Source: Hyphomicrobium sp. ghe19 (GTDB taxonomy: Bacteria > Pseudomonadota > Alphaproteobacteria > Rhizobiales > Hyphomicrobiaceae). From it: a stretch of DNA of 64,000 nucleotides. Of this stretch, positions 19,026 to 26,605 are shown in pieces. Position numbers and translations under genes: made by a program. The stretch lies in assembly GCF_902712875.1 (NCBI RefSeq), contig NZ_LR743509.1, positions 248,001-312,000 on the forward strand, read 5' to 3'. Position 1 is the stretch's first letter, and every line of letters starts with the position of its first letter. Under the pieces are notes generated by a model. That model was given only the letters and a program-made list of their open reading frames with translations. It had not been told where the DNA came from and did not search any database.

Positions 19026-19427
19026 TTAAGCCGCCTTCTTGACCTTGTCCTGGTCGGCCTTGGCGACGGGCGAGCTGGCAGCTGCCGCAGCCTTGTCGAC
19101 GAGGGCCTTGAAGCCCGCCGGATCGTTGATCGCGATATCCGACAGAACCTTGCGATCGACCTCGATGCCGAGGTTCGTCAGGCCGTTGATGAAGCGGCCG
19201 TAGGTCAGGCCGTGCTCGCGGACAGCGGCGTTGATGCGCTGGATCCAGAGTGCGCGGAAATTGCGCTTGCGACGCTTGCGATCGCGATAAGCGTACTGCT
19301 GCGCTTTTTCGACAGCCTGCTTGGCGACGCGGATCGTATTTTTGCGACGGCCGTAATAGCCCTTCGCGGCCTTGATTACTTTCTTGTGCTTGGCGTGGGC
19401 GGTAACGCCACGTTTGACGCGAGCCAT
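19026..19427 (-). CDS. rplT: 50S ribosomal protein L20
   Basis: 133 residues with the complete L20 core ([54 protein letters not shown]). It binds 23S rRNA early in 50S assembly and in other bacteria represses its own operon through the mRNA leader. The usual length is about 118; the extra 15 or so residues form an Ala/Lys tail ([15 protein letters not shown]...). It lies 98 bp downstream of rpmI. Confidence 0.98.
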   Translation of the reverse strand: MARVKRGVTAHAKHKKVIKAAKGYYGRRKNTIRVAKQAVEKAQQYAYRDRKRRKRNFRALWIQRINAAVREHGLTYGRFINGLTNLGIEVDRKVLSDIAINDPAGFKALVDKAAAAASSPVAKADQDKVKKAA

Positions 19428-19525
19428 GGGAGAAAACTCCTGGAATTAGTGCTTCAAGAAGAACGAGTCTTTGCTGGGTGCTTGCTGCTCCCCACCGGGA
19501 GCCGGCTGCAACCACCTGCGAGATC

Positions 19526-19726
19526 TCAGCGGTTGTAGGGCATGTATTTCTTGACGATCTTCGCGTCAGAATCGTTCAGCACGCCTGTGCCGCGCGCCTT
19601 CTGAATGAATTTCGCCGTGCGTTTGATCATGCCGTGACGCTTACCGGCCTGGGCTGCAACAACCTTGCCCGTGCCGGTCATCTTGAAGCGCTTTTTGGCG
19701 CCGCTCTTGGTCTTCATCTTAGGCAT
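19526..19726 (-). CDS. rpmI: 50S ribosomal protein L35
   Basis: 66 residues, [20 protein letters not shown]..., typical L35 with the basic KRHGMIKRT segment. The ATG at 19726 follows AAGGAC at a good distance; the open frame extends upstream into the GC-rich leader, but those residues are not L35-like. First gene of rpmI-rplT-pheS. infC, which usually precedes rpmI, lies about 3.1 kb away. Confidence 0.97.
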   Translation of the reverse strand: MPKMKTKSGAKKRFKMTGTGKVVAAQAGKRHGMIKRTAKFIQKARGTGVLNDSDAKIVKKYMPYNR

Positions 19727-20045
19727 TTTGCTTGTCCTTAGTTCTCGCTCACGGGCCCGCCGGATGCTCGCGCTCACGCGCTTTACATCCTGGCCCTCCG
19801 CGGGGGCGGCGCTCGGCGCCGAGCCGCCTTGCGGCCCCGGACCAAAAGTCCGAAGTGCGGAGGCGAGCTTGGAGGCGCTCAAATGCCCTGGCTCGTTTCC
19901 GAGCCGAAGTGCCGGTGCATTGCTGCTCCAGCGCTCTCAACCGTTGCGAAACGGCTGGTCCTGCGAAGGGTGCTTTTTGCGGTTTCCGCTTGTTTTTCAA
20001 AAGCATAAGAACCGCCACGGCATGCCTCGCCGGGCGGCTCTGAGC
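19727..20045 (-). promoter_or_regulatory. Long structured leader of the rpmI-rplT mRNA
   Basis: About 315 nt separate the predicted start of transcription (near 20042) from the L35 ATG. The leader has stable hairpins: GCTCGGC/GCCGAGC (19811-19824) with flanking GGCG/CGCC, CGGAC/GTCCG (19839-19853) around CAAAA, and a longer GCGGTT/AACCGC pairing near its 5' end. In E. coli and Bacillus L20 represses this operon through such a leader; a similar role here is inference from position and structure. Confidence 0.5.
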
Positions 20046-20048
20046 GGG

Positions 20049-20077
20049 GTTATAGGGGAGGCCTCGGGAATTCGCAA
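20049..20077 (-). promoter_or_regulatory. Sigma-70-type promoter of rpmI-rplT-pheS
   Basis: On the minus strand TTGCGA (20077-20072) and TATAAC (20054-20049) are separated by exactly 17 nt, a near-consensus housekeeping promoter. This gives rpmI its own promoter, consistent with its separation from infC. The 489-bp gap between rpmI and the next plus-strand gene is accounted for by this promoter, the leader, and about 140 bp upstream of the 20216 gene. Confidence 0.65.
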
Positions 20078-20215
20078 CATTTTCGGTAGCGTTGCGAAAA
20101 ATGCAACGCGCGGAAGGATTTCGCCGGAGACCCGCGAAATTCTCATTGGTTACATTAGAACTAATTACAGGGTTAACACGTTGTTAAGTGCGCCGATGCG
20201 CCAGGGAGACGGGCC

Positions 20216-20563
20216 GTGAAGCAAATCATCGATCAGATCGTCAATTTGCTCCAACAGGGCATAACGGCCATTTTCAAGTTCGTCGAACTCGTCTGGCAGT
20301 GGTCGTTCGGCCAGATGTTCGAAATTTTTCAATCGAACTGGCAGGCTCTGCCGGTTTGGAAAATCGCTATTCTGGCGGTCGTCGTCATCGCCATCATCTA
20401 CGTGCTTTATCGCGGCTTCTTCCAGCTTTGGGCGGCGGCGGAACAAATCTTCAAAGCGTTTGTCGAACTGCTGATGGTGCTCGTCTCCATCCTGCCCTAC
20501 GTGCTGATCGCCGGCCTGATCGCAGCGGGCGGCAGCTACATCATTCAGCACGTCAATATCTAA
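20216..20563 (+). CDS. Small membrane protein of unknown function
   Basis: 115 residues with a GTG start at 20216 behind AGGGAGAC. An N-terminal amphipathic region rich in Ile, Phe and Gln precedes two membrane segments (about 50-67, WKIAILAVVVIAIIYVLY, and about 85-110, LLMVLVSILPYVLIAGLIAAGG). No domain is recognised. It is divergent from rpmI and convergent with gtrA. Confidence 0.7.
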   Translation: MKQIIDQIVNLLQQGITAIFKFVELVWQWSFGQMFEIFQSNWQALPVWKIAILAVVVIAIIYVLYRGFFQLWAAAEQIFKAFVELLMVLVSILPYVLIAGLIAAGGSYIIQHVNI

Positions 20564-20582
20564 CGCGATCTCGTAAACGGGA

Positions 20583-21023
20583 TCAGCTCGACGATACCGA
20601 TTGCAATTCGGTGTCGTCGCCGGCGGGAGCATTCGTGTTCTTGCTGAACACGATGCGGCTGCGCACGTAGTAGAGCGATACGAAGCAGATCAGCACGGAT
20701 ATCGTTTTCCCGTCGATGGGCGGGAGATTCATTTCGTGCACCGTCAGCCAGATCACGCCCGCCGTCAGCAGAAGACCGAGGAACGATGTGCCTGCGAATT
20801 CCATGAAGACGCGATGATTGGATTTGTGCGACATGTCGTGATTGAAGACGAAGGTCCTCGTCAGCGCGTAGTTCACGACCATTCCGACTGTATATGCGAT
20901 GACGCTCTGCAGAATAGGCAGTCCGAAGACGTATGTGAGTGAGAGGAAGATCGTGTAATCGACGATGGTCGAACCCAGGTTAACGCCGAGATAGAGCAAG
21001 GCATGACGAAGCTTAGGGTTCAT
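20583..21023 (-). CDS. GtrA-family membrane protein
   Basis: 146 residues with four membrane helices and the GtrA fold (LRHALLYLGVNLGSTIVDYTIF at the start, then NYALTRTFVF between helices 2 and 3). GtrA proteins are linked to moving polyprenyl-linked sugars across the inner membrane for cell-surface polysaccharides. No partner glycosyltransferase is adjacent; two glycosyltransferase genes lie 2.5-5 kb away. The tail after residue ~128 is polar. Confidence 0.85.
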   Translation of the reverse strand: MNPKLRHALLYLGVNLGSTIVDYTIFLSLTYVFGLPILQSVIAYTVGMVVNYALTRTFVFNHDMSHKSNHRVFMEFAGTSFLGLLLTAGVIWLTVHEMNLPPIDGKTISVLICFVSLYYVRSRIVFSKNTNAPAGDDTELQSVSSS

Positions 21024-21350
21024 TCGAAAGACCTTCTGGCGACCGACTGGCGAACGATGCGATACCTAAAGCGGACTGACAAGCGAACAGCTGCAACTTG
21101 GGAAACAGCAATGATTTTTCGTGCGGGCGGCTACTCGTCGTCCGCAGTTTTTTTAGGCTGATTTGAATGCGCCCGGTCATGCGCCAAATGGACCTCGACG
21201 CACTCTTCTCGCGCGGCGATGCCGGAATTCATCAGCAAATTCGTGCTTACCGCTGATTGCGTCTCCTTCGCCGCCGTTGACTGGCGCGAGCATTGGGTTG
21301 TGGCAAGTTAAGCTCGCCCCTGAAGTGCGACTATCCTCAAGAGGCTGCTC
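21024..21350. other. 327-bp region without a clear gene; possible small RNA
   Basis: No plausible protein. The main signal is a plus-strand terminator-like hairpin at 21123-21154 with no obvious gene in front of it, so the ~100 bp before it may be transcribed as a small RNA. The 3' half (21155-21350) is AT-balanced and probably holds the promoter of the small gene at 21351. Confidence 0.4.
21123..21154 (+). terminator. Orphan intrinsic terminator
   Basis: GCGGGCG (21123-21129) pairs with CGTCCGC (21139-21145), allowing one G-U pair, and is followed after AG by seven T (21148-21154). The nearest plus-strand gene upstream ends 560 bp away, with gtrA on the opposite strand between, so it may terminate an unannotated RNA. 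Confidence 0.55.
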
Positions 21351-21551
21351 ATGAGACTCGATCCGTTCATCGCGGCGATTTTCTTTCTTGCGGCGCTTCC
21401 CACCGCTGCCATCAGCCTGCGTTCCGCCACCGGCTGGCGTGCCGGTGTCGTATTCGCGGCGTTCTATCCGGCGCTGGTCCTGCTAGTCGGCATTCTGATG
21501 ATCGTGGCGTTCATTTCACTAGCCGCACTCGGTTTGGTCGACCTCGATTGA
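21351..21551 (+). CDS. Small membrane protein of unknown function
   Basis: 66 residues with an ATG at 21351 and AAGAGG upstream at 21339-21344. Two hydrophobic stretches (FIAAIFFLAALPTAAISL and VVFAAFYPALVLLVGILMIVAF) suggest a two-helix inner-membrane hairpin. No family recognised. Codon composition is like the neighbours. Confidence 0.5.
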   Translation: MRLDPFIAAIFFLAALPTAAISLRSATGWRAGVVFAAFYPALVLLVGILMIVAFISLAALGLVDLD

Positions 21552-21665
21552 CCTCGCTCGTCAGTCGCGGAAGCTCAGGCCACGCAGCGTTTCGTGGGGA
21601 ACAGCGCGCGAGCGATTCGACGTGGTGATGTCTATTGCATCATCGTCAGCTCACGGATCAGCGTC

Positions 21666-21842
21666 ATGTATCACATCGTTCATGTTGGAATGAATAGCGC
21701 GGCCCTGAAACAGCTCGACGACCTGCGTCAGGCGTTTCCAAATCTCTACAATCGCCAGGATATTCTGCTGCAGCTTCTCGAAGAGGCGCATCGGAAATAT
21801 TCGAAGAGCGCCTCGAAGCCGAAGTTGCAGATCGCGGCGTAA
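21666..21842 (+). CDS. Small hypothetical protein
   Basis: 58 residues, MYHIVHVGMNSAALKQ..., with a helical, Leu/Gln-rich middle (NRQDILLQLLEEAHRKY) and a basic C-terminus. Not recognised. An upstream start in the same frame (21594) is possible; I prefer the ATG at 21666 because the segment before it has no protein-like character. Ribosome site is weak. Confidence 0.42.
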   Translation: MYHIVHVGMNSAALKQLDDLRQAFPNLYNRQDILLQLLEEAHRKYSKSASKPKLQIAA

Positions 21843-21882
21843 TTACAGGGTCTTGGAACCCTCAATCCAATTGTTTCCCGGT

Positions 21883-21921
21883 GTGTAAACGAGGCTCCTC
21901 CTGCGTTAATGCGGTTTACAC
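21883..21921. promoter_or_regulatory. Inverted repeat GTGTAAAC...GTTTACAC, possible operator
   Basis: Perfect 8-bp inverted repeat, half-sites at 21883-21890 and 21914-21921 with 23 bp between. It lies about 110 bp upstream of the small secreted protein gene at 22034. The cognate regulator is unknown and the site may be chance. Confidence 0.35.
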
Positions 21922-22033
21922 AAAGAATACAATTCTCCCTATGCAGCCTGTCCTTATTCGGAGTTCATTCAGCCGTAGGCAACGACGGTTGCTCGCACGC
22001 TTGCTCGCGTGCTGTTCGTTGAGATAAGCGGAG

Positions 22034-22273
22034 ATGAACATGCGTATTGCACCACTATTGGCAGCATCCGTCGTTGCGATCGGTTTGTCTGCGGCGGGCA
22101 CTTCTTCACAGGCCGCCCAGCTCGCACCGCTAAAGGGAATAGAAGCAAGCCAATCACTTGCTACGCCGGTTGGTGTTGGCCGGTACTGCTGGCGCTGGCG
22201 CAATATCTGCGCAAACCGCTGGGGTTGGGGCGGCCCGCGTTTCCGCCGCTGCATGTGGCGTCACGGATGCTGA
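22034..22273 (+). CDS. Small secreted Trp/Arg/Cys-rich protein
   Basis: 79 residues. A classic signal peptide covers 1-27 (APLLAASVVAIGLSAAG core, cleavage near SQA-AQ). The mature C-terminus is very basic and aromatic: about 30 residues from RYCWRWRN to MWRHGC hold four Cys, five Trp and many Arg plus a GWGG turn. An ATG two codons in (22040) is an alternative start. Small periplasmic or exported proteins of this plan are common in Hyphomicrobiales, with unknown function. Disulfide bonding or metal binding would be a guess. Confidence 0.62.
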   Translation: MNMRIAPLLAASVVAIGLSAAGTSSQAAQLAPLKGIEASQSLATPVGVGRYCWRWRNICANRWGWGGPRFRRCMWRHGC

Positions 22274-22320
22274 CGTTCATTTGACTGCGTGCGCGGCGTC
22301 AAAGGACGATGCCGCGCATC

Positions 22321-22695
22321 TCAAATTTGCTTGTTCGCGCGCCTGAGACGGGTTGCGAGAAGGCTCATAACGCGGAGCGCGAATTCTGGATCGTCGCGCA
22401 CGACGGCGAGAAACGCGGGCTTATCGATGGCGACAACTTCTGTCGGTTCGGCGGCCATTGCGGCCGCGCTTCGCGGTCCATCATCGATCAGCGCCATCTC
22501 GCCGAAAATGCCGCCGGTTTGGACGTTTTCCAGCACTATCCCATAGGTGATGATGTCGACCCGGCCTGAGCGCACCATGTACATGGTGTCACCGGGATCT
22601 TCTTCGAGGAAGATTTTTTCGCCGGCCTCGAAATGCCGGTACGGCGCGCCGATGCGGTCGAGTATCGAGAAATCAAAAGGCCGGTCATCGCTCAT
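22321..22695 (-). CDS. Single-domain cyclic nucleotide-binding protein
   Basis: 124 residues that are almost entirely one cNMP-binding (CAP_ED) domain: the beta-roll with EDPGDTMYMVRSGRVDI, the phosphate-binding cassette GGIFGEMALIDDGPRSAAA with the ligand Glu and Arg, and a final helix. There is no DNA-binding, channel or kinase domain, so it probably works as a free sensor or subunit. It lies downstream of infC on the same strand, 159 bp away. Confidence 0.85.
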   Translation of the reverse strand: MSDDRPFDFSILDRIGAPYRHFEAGEKIFLEEDPGDTMYMVRSGRVDIITYGIVLENVQTGGIFGEMALIDDGPRSAAAMAAEPTEVVAIDKPAFLAVVRDDPEFALRVMSLLATRLRRANKQI

Positions 22696-22816
22696 GCGGC
22701 CGCTCCCCCGAAGACTTCCGTCAGTCGGGCAAAGCTAGAACCGTCCGTGTGCGAGAGCAAGTCTCAGAGCCTGCGCCGTAAACGGGCGAGGGCCGGCGCG
22801 GGCAGAGGTAGACAAG

Positions 22817-22836
22817 GGCGGGGCGGAAACCCCGCC
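22817..22836 (-). terminator. GC-rich hairpin downstream of infC
   Basis: GGCGGGG (22817-22823) and CCCCGCC (22830-22836) form a perfect 7-bp stem 18 bp after the infC stop. There is no T-run, so it may be a Rho-assisted or stabilising structure. Confidence 0.4.
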
Positions 22837-22854
22837 GCAGTCACTTCATCGACG

Positions 22855-23397
22855 TCATTTGGGAGCGAGCACCATGACCATCTGCCGGCCTTCGAAGCGT
22901 GGTTCGCTCTCGACCTTGGAGATGGATTCGGTGTCGGCTTTCACGCGCTGCAGGACGGCCATGCCAAGCTGAGAGTGCGCCATTTCACGGCCGCGGAAGC
23001 GCAGCGTTATCTTGACCTTGTCGCCTTCTTCGAAGAACCGCTTAATCGCCCGCATCTTGACGTCGTAGTCGTGATCATCGATGCCCGGACGCATCTTGAT
23101 CTCTTTCAACTCAACGATTTTCTGATTTTTACGGGCCTCGGCGGCCTTCTTCTGTTCTTGGAATTTGAACTTGCCGAAGTCGAGGATTTTGCAGACCGGC
23201 GGTTCCGCGTCGGGCGAAATTTCCACGAGGTCTAGTCCGGCCTCTTCGGCGCGGGCAAGTGCATCGAATTTTGCAATGACGCCGACGTTCTGGCCTGTCT
23301 CATCGATGAGACGGACTTCTCGGGCCCGAATTTGGTCGTTGATGCGGGGCCCTGAGTTTTCCCGGCTCTGAGGCTCGGGTCGCATTGGTTTACGGAT
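22855..23397 (-). CDS. infC: Translation initiation factor IF-3, probable ATC start
   Basis: IF-3 binds the 30S subunit, blocks subunit joining and checks the start codon and initiator tRNA. The N-domain ([21 protein letters not shown]), linker helix ([24 protein letters not shown]) and C-domain ([12 protein letters not shown]) are complete. The first ATG (23385) has no ribosome site, but AAGGAG at 23410-23405 lies exactly 7 nt before an in-frame ATC at 23397-23395, giving M-R-K-P then the next Met (180 residues). Non-AUG starts are the known basis of IF-3 autoregulation. Unlike the usual operon, rpmI does not follow directly. Confidence 0.93.
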   Translation of the reverse strand: MRKPMRPEPQSRENSGPRINDQIRAREVRLIDETGQNVGVIAKFDALARAEEAGLDLVEISPDAEPPVCKILDFGKFKFQEQKKAAEARKNQKIVELKEIKMRPGIDDHDYDVKMRAIKRFFEEGDKVKITLRFRGREMAHSQLGMAVLQRVKADTESISKVESEPRFEGRQMVMVLAPK

Positions 23398-23588
23398 GGT
23401 TCAACTCCTTATGTGGTTCCAATTATTGACCGAAGACGGATTCCCGGCCCAGTCAGCGGCGAACATGGGAAAGAACGGGCTCTCAAGTCAAGCGTGACGC
23501 GTGAGCAAAATTGCCAAAAGGCGTGCCTTCGCCCATTTTCCGAACACTTTCCCCTCCTCGCAGCGCTTTTTGGCGGGGCAAATGGCCC

Positions 23589-24320
23589 TCAGCGCCAATG
23601 CTTCGCTATCCAGGGCGTCGGCAGGACGTACTTATAGGATTTCTTCCACGCCGCATTGACGGGCCAAATTCCGTCGCGCGCCTCATCCGGATCGGGCTTG
23701 CCGTGGAACGCTACGACCTTTGCTTCCGGCGGGAGCCGAGGCGGGATGAAGAAATTCAGGGGCCAACTCGGCAGCAGCGAGTGTTTGAAGCTCAGGCACC
23801 ATTCCGGGGGGAAGAAGACGACGTCTTCGCTCTCGGCGGAAATATATTGTTGTTCAATCCGGTAGCGGCGCAAAATGGCTTCGGGGTCGGCGTTGAACGT
23901 GTCGAAGATGTGAGACATCTTGCCGACAGGGAACCGATAGATCGACGTATTGCCGACGCGCTCGTTGGGTTGGGTCCAGTTCTGGGCAACGCAAAAACGC
24001 CCTGGCTCGAAGTCGAAGAAGCCGTCTATCGATCCAGTGATGACCACGTCGAGATCAAAAAACAGTACGTCGCCTTCGAGATCGTGAAGCGGGTATTGCC
24101 AGAGCGATAGCTTCCGCCACGGCGTCGTAAATTCGCGCGCGGGCAAGTTGATCGCGGGAAGAGGCGCAATTTGCACCCAGGGATCGACCCCTTTTGCATC
24201 GTCAGTGAAACAGATGAGGCGAGTTTCCCGCTGCGTATTGCGGCGGATCATCGATGCTAAGCGGTTGAGGTAATCGATGCCGTATCGCGTACCCCATTTA
24301 ATACAGATTATTGTTTGCAT
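23589..24320 (-). CDS. Glycosyltransferase-like protein (GT-A type)
   Basis: 243 residues from the ATG at 24320, followed by MQTIICIKWGTRYG. A GT-A-type nucleotide-sugar fold is suggested by the FFDLDVVI segment with a DxD-like pair at about 89-91, FTDDAKGV before it and the late FHGKPDPDEAR motif that occurs in related proteins of surface-sugar loci. Donor and acceptor are unknown. A same-strand glycosyltransferase family 4 gene lies upstream, and the two may act together. An upstream start at 24416 is open but its extra residues look unrelated. Confidence 0.7.
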   Translation of the reverse strand: MQTIICIKWGTRYGIDYLNRLASMIRRNTQRETRLICFTDDAKGVDPWVQIAPLPAINLPAREFTTPWRKLSLWQYPLHDLEGDVLFFDLDVVITGSIDGFFDFEPGRFCVAQNWTQPNERVGNTSIYRFPVGKMSHIFDTFNADPEAILRRYRIEQQYISAESEDVVFFPPEWCLSFKHSLLPSWPLNFFIPPRLPPEAKVVAFHGKPDPDEARDGIWPVNAAWKKSYKYVLPTPWIAKHWR

Positions 24321-24601
24321 CGCCTCGCTTTTGACACCTAAGGCCACGTCCCCGTGGTCCGACCCACCCAGTCCGATCTTTGATATCGGAAGTTTTGCGG
24401 ACGCAACAGCGTGCACAGCGGATCTTCCGACAATTAGTGTCAGTATCGGTAATAGCGGTGGGGATTATGTCGGGCCCGTTCAACCGGGCATTGCGCAAAA
24501 TGTTCGTTGCAGGACGAAGGCGTTCAATAGAGAGCACACGCTCCGGACTTTTCCACGAATAATTTCCCTCGCGCACTGTCACGGGGGGATTCGCGACGGC
24601 G

Positions 24602-25765
24602 TCATTTTGCATCGATCAAGCGCTGGTAAACGGCCAGCGTTTTCGATGTAAGCTGGGCCAACGTGAAGCGGCTTCGAACGTTGGCCGCTCCCCGTTCGCC
24701 ATGTGCCTTACGTTTCTCGGCCGGCCACTTCAGCATGGTTTCGATCGCATCGGCGACGGCCACCGGATCAGCGTATGGGACGCGCAAACCGGACGCTTTA
24801 TCGGGTGAGACGTCGGGTTCCGTCAGCGCCACTTCGCGGCCGGGGCCGGTATCCGAGACGATGATCGGCACGCCCATCGCTTGAGATTCGATGGCGACGC
24901 GCGGAAGGCCTTCCTGCTCGGAAATATTGAGGGCGATATCGCTGATCCCGTAAGCAGCCGCGATGTCGCGCACGTGCCCGGGGAAGCGCAATTGATGCGC
25001 GACGCCGAGCTTTTGGGCCTGCGCCTCGAGTTCCGCTTTGAAGGCCGGTTTTTCGACCTCGCCCGCCAAGACACAGACGACGTCTGGGGCGCCGCGCTGT
25101 TTCAGAATTCCCAAAGCAGAGACCAGATGATGCTGGGCTTTGCGCGGCGTGATGCGGCCGGCGAGGATCAAGACTGGCTTGCTGCCGTCCGCATCCAGCA
25201 ACTTTCGCACCGCGGCCAATCTTTCGGGCGTCAGCAGCGCGGGATCAAACACTGTCCCATCGAAGGCACGATGAATGACGGCAATGCGCTTCTCGGGCGT
25301 ATGGTAGCGGGTGCGGATGAGGTGCGCCATGTAGTCCGACACGGCGATCACGGTATCGCTGCGCGCCATGACGCTATTGTAGAAATTCTTCAGCCGGGTT
25401 TTTTCGGAATATTCGGAATGGTAGGTTGTCACGAAAGGCGTACTGGTGCGCCGCGCAGCATAAAGGGCGCTCCAAGCGGGTGCGCGGCTTCGCGCATGAA
25501 TGATCGAGACGTTTTCGCGGCGGATGATGTCAGCGAGCTGCCGCGCGTTCTTCAAGAGAACGACCGGGTTCTTGGTGGCGAGCGGCATGGGAATATGCTC
25601 ACCGCCGGCGGCAACGATCTGATCGACCATCGGGCCGCCTTGGGACGCAACGAGAGCGCGATGTCCGTTTTTGACAAGCGCGGTTGCTATCTGCAAGCAA
25701 CCGAGTTCGGCGCCGCCTGCGCGCATGCGAGGAATGACTTGCAGCACCGTCAAAGTGTTTTTCAT
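24602..25765 (-). CDS. Glycosyltransferase family 4 protein
   Basis: 387 residues with the GT-B fold of GT4 enzymes. The N-terminal acceptor domain begins TVLQVIPRMRAGGAELGCLQIA (Gly-rich loop); the C-terminal donor domain carries ILAGRITPRKAQHHL and the EQEGLPRVAIE signature (EX7E motif). Such enzymes add sugars to lipid carriers or surface polysaccharides using UDP-, GDP- or ADP-sugars. It is divergent from the hydrolase at 25800, with only 34 bp between starts, so the promoters must overlap or lie in coding sequence. Confidence 0.92.
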   Translation of the reverse strand: MKNTLTVLQVIPRMRAGGAELGCLQIATALVKNGHRALVASQGGPMVDQIVAAGGEHIPMPLATKNPVVLLKNARQLADIIRRENVSIIHARSRAPAWSALYAARRTSTPFVTTYHSEYSEKTRLKNFYNSVMARSDTVIAVSDYMAHLIRTRYHTPEKRIAVIHRAFDGTVFDPALLTPERLAAVRKLLDADGSKPVLILAGRITPRKAQHHLVSALGILKQRGAPDVVCVLAGEVEKPAFKAELEAQAQKLGVAHQLRFPGHVRDIAAAYGISDIALNISEQEGLPRVAIESQAMGVPIIVSDTGPGREVALTEPDVSPDKASGLRVPYADPVAVADAIETMLKWPAEKRKAHGERGAANVRSRFTLAQLTSKTLAVYQRLIDAK

Positions 25766-25799
25766 TTCAGCTCATCAATCGGAGTCGTTGAGGCCAACG

Positions 25800-26603
25800 A
25801 TGGACAGTCCCTATAAGATTCCAGCAGCGGAACCGCAAATGCTTCCTGTCGGGAGAGGCGCGGAGGCGCGGGAAATCCCCTTTATCGCGCAGAATCGAGC
25901 AAAATCCGCCGGGCCCGGTCTTTTCTGGCTCTCGGGATTCATGTCGGACATGGCTGCGACGAAAGCCACGGCAATGGCTCAATGGGCGGCTGAGCATAAT
26001 CTCGGGTCGACGCGATTTGATTATTCCGGTCACGGAATTTCCGCGGGGCGTATTGAGGATGGAACGATCGGGCGGTGGCTCGAAGAAGCCGAGGCGGTCT
26101 TCTCAGCGGTCACGAGCGGTCCTCAGATCGTCATCGGTTCGAGCATGGGCGGGCATATCGCGCTGCTGCTCTTGCGAAAACTTCTGCGAGAGCGTCCGGA
26201 CGAGGCGGCGCGGATCAAAGCGCTCGTTCTCATCGCGCCCGCCTGGGACATGACGGAAGAACTGATGTGGAAGCGGTTTTCCGATGAGGTTCGCCGCGAA
26301 ATCACGGAGCGCGGCTTTTTCAAGCAACCGTCCGCCTATGCGGAGCCCTATACGATCACGCGCCGTCTCATCGAGGAAGGCCGCGAACATCTTTTCGCGC
26401 GTCAGCCGTTCGATCCGGGACGGCCGGTCGTGATTCTGCAAGGTCTATTGGATGTCGATGTGCCGGCGTCTCATACGCGCGAACTTGCGACGTTCCTGAC
26501 GGGCGACAGGGTCAAGTTGATTGAGGTTGCCGACGCGGAGCACCGGCTGTCGCGGCCGCAAGATCTCGATCTGCTTTTCGGCGAAATCAACAAGCTGCTT
26601 TAG
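25800..26603 (+). CDS. Alpha/beta hydrolase
   Basis: 267 residues. The nucleophile elbow GSSMGG puts Ser at about 115; the probable Asp lies in GLLDVDVP and the His in VADAEHRLSRP near the C-terminus. The LFWLSGFMSDMAATKATAMA start is typical of serine hydrolases related to human ABHD10 (mycophenolic acyl-glucuronide esterase-like). I chose the ATG at 25800 behind GAGG. Substrate unknown. Confidence 0.88.
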   Translation: MDSPYKIPAAEPQMLPVGRGAEAREIPFIAQNRAKSAGPGLFWLSGFMSDMAATKATAMAQWAAEHNLGSTRFDYSGHGISAGRIEDGTIGRWLEEAEAVFSAVTSGPQIVIGSSMGGHIALLLLRKLLRERPDEAARIKALVLIAPAWDMTEELMWKRFSDEVRREITERGFFKQPSAYAEPYTITRRLIEEGREHLFARQPFDPGRPVVILQGLLDVDVPASHTRELATFLTGDRVKLIEVADAEHRLSRPQDLDLLFGEINKLL

Positions 26604-26605
26604 CG

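Noticed and set aside
21590..21632. GGAAC in front of the small gene at 21666 as an EcfG promoter
   Set aside because: The spacing to the next CGT is 18 nt and it lacks the final T; not a consensus match.
24298..24612. 104-residue minus-strand frame between the two glycosyltransferases
   Set aside because: No ribosome site, mixed composition, overlaps both neighbours' ends; likely chance.
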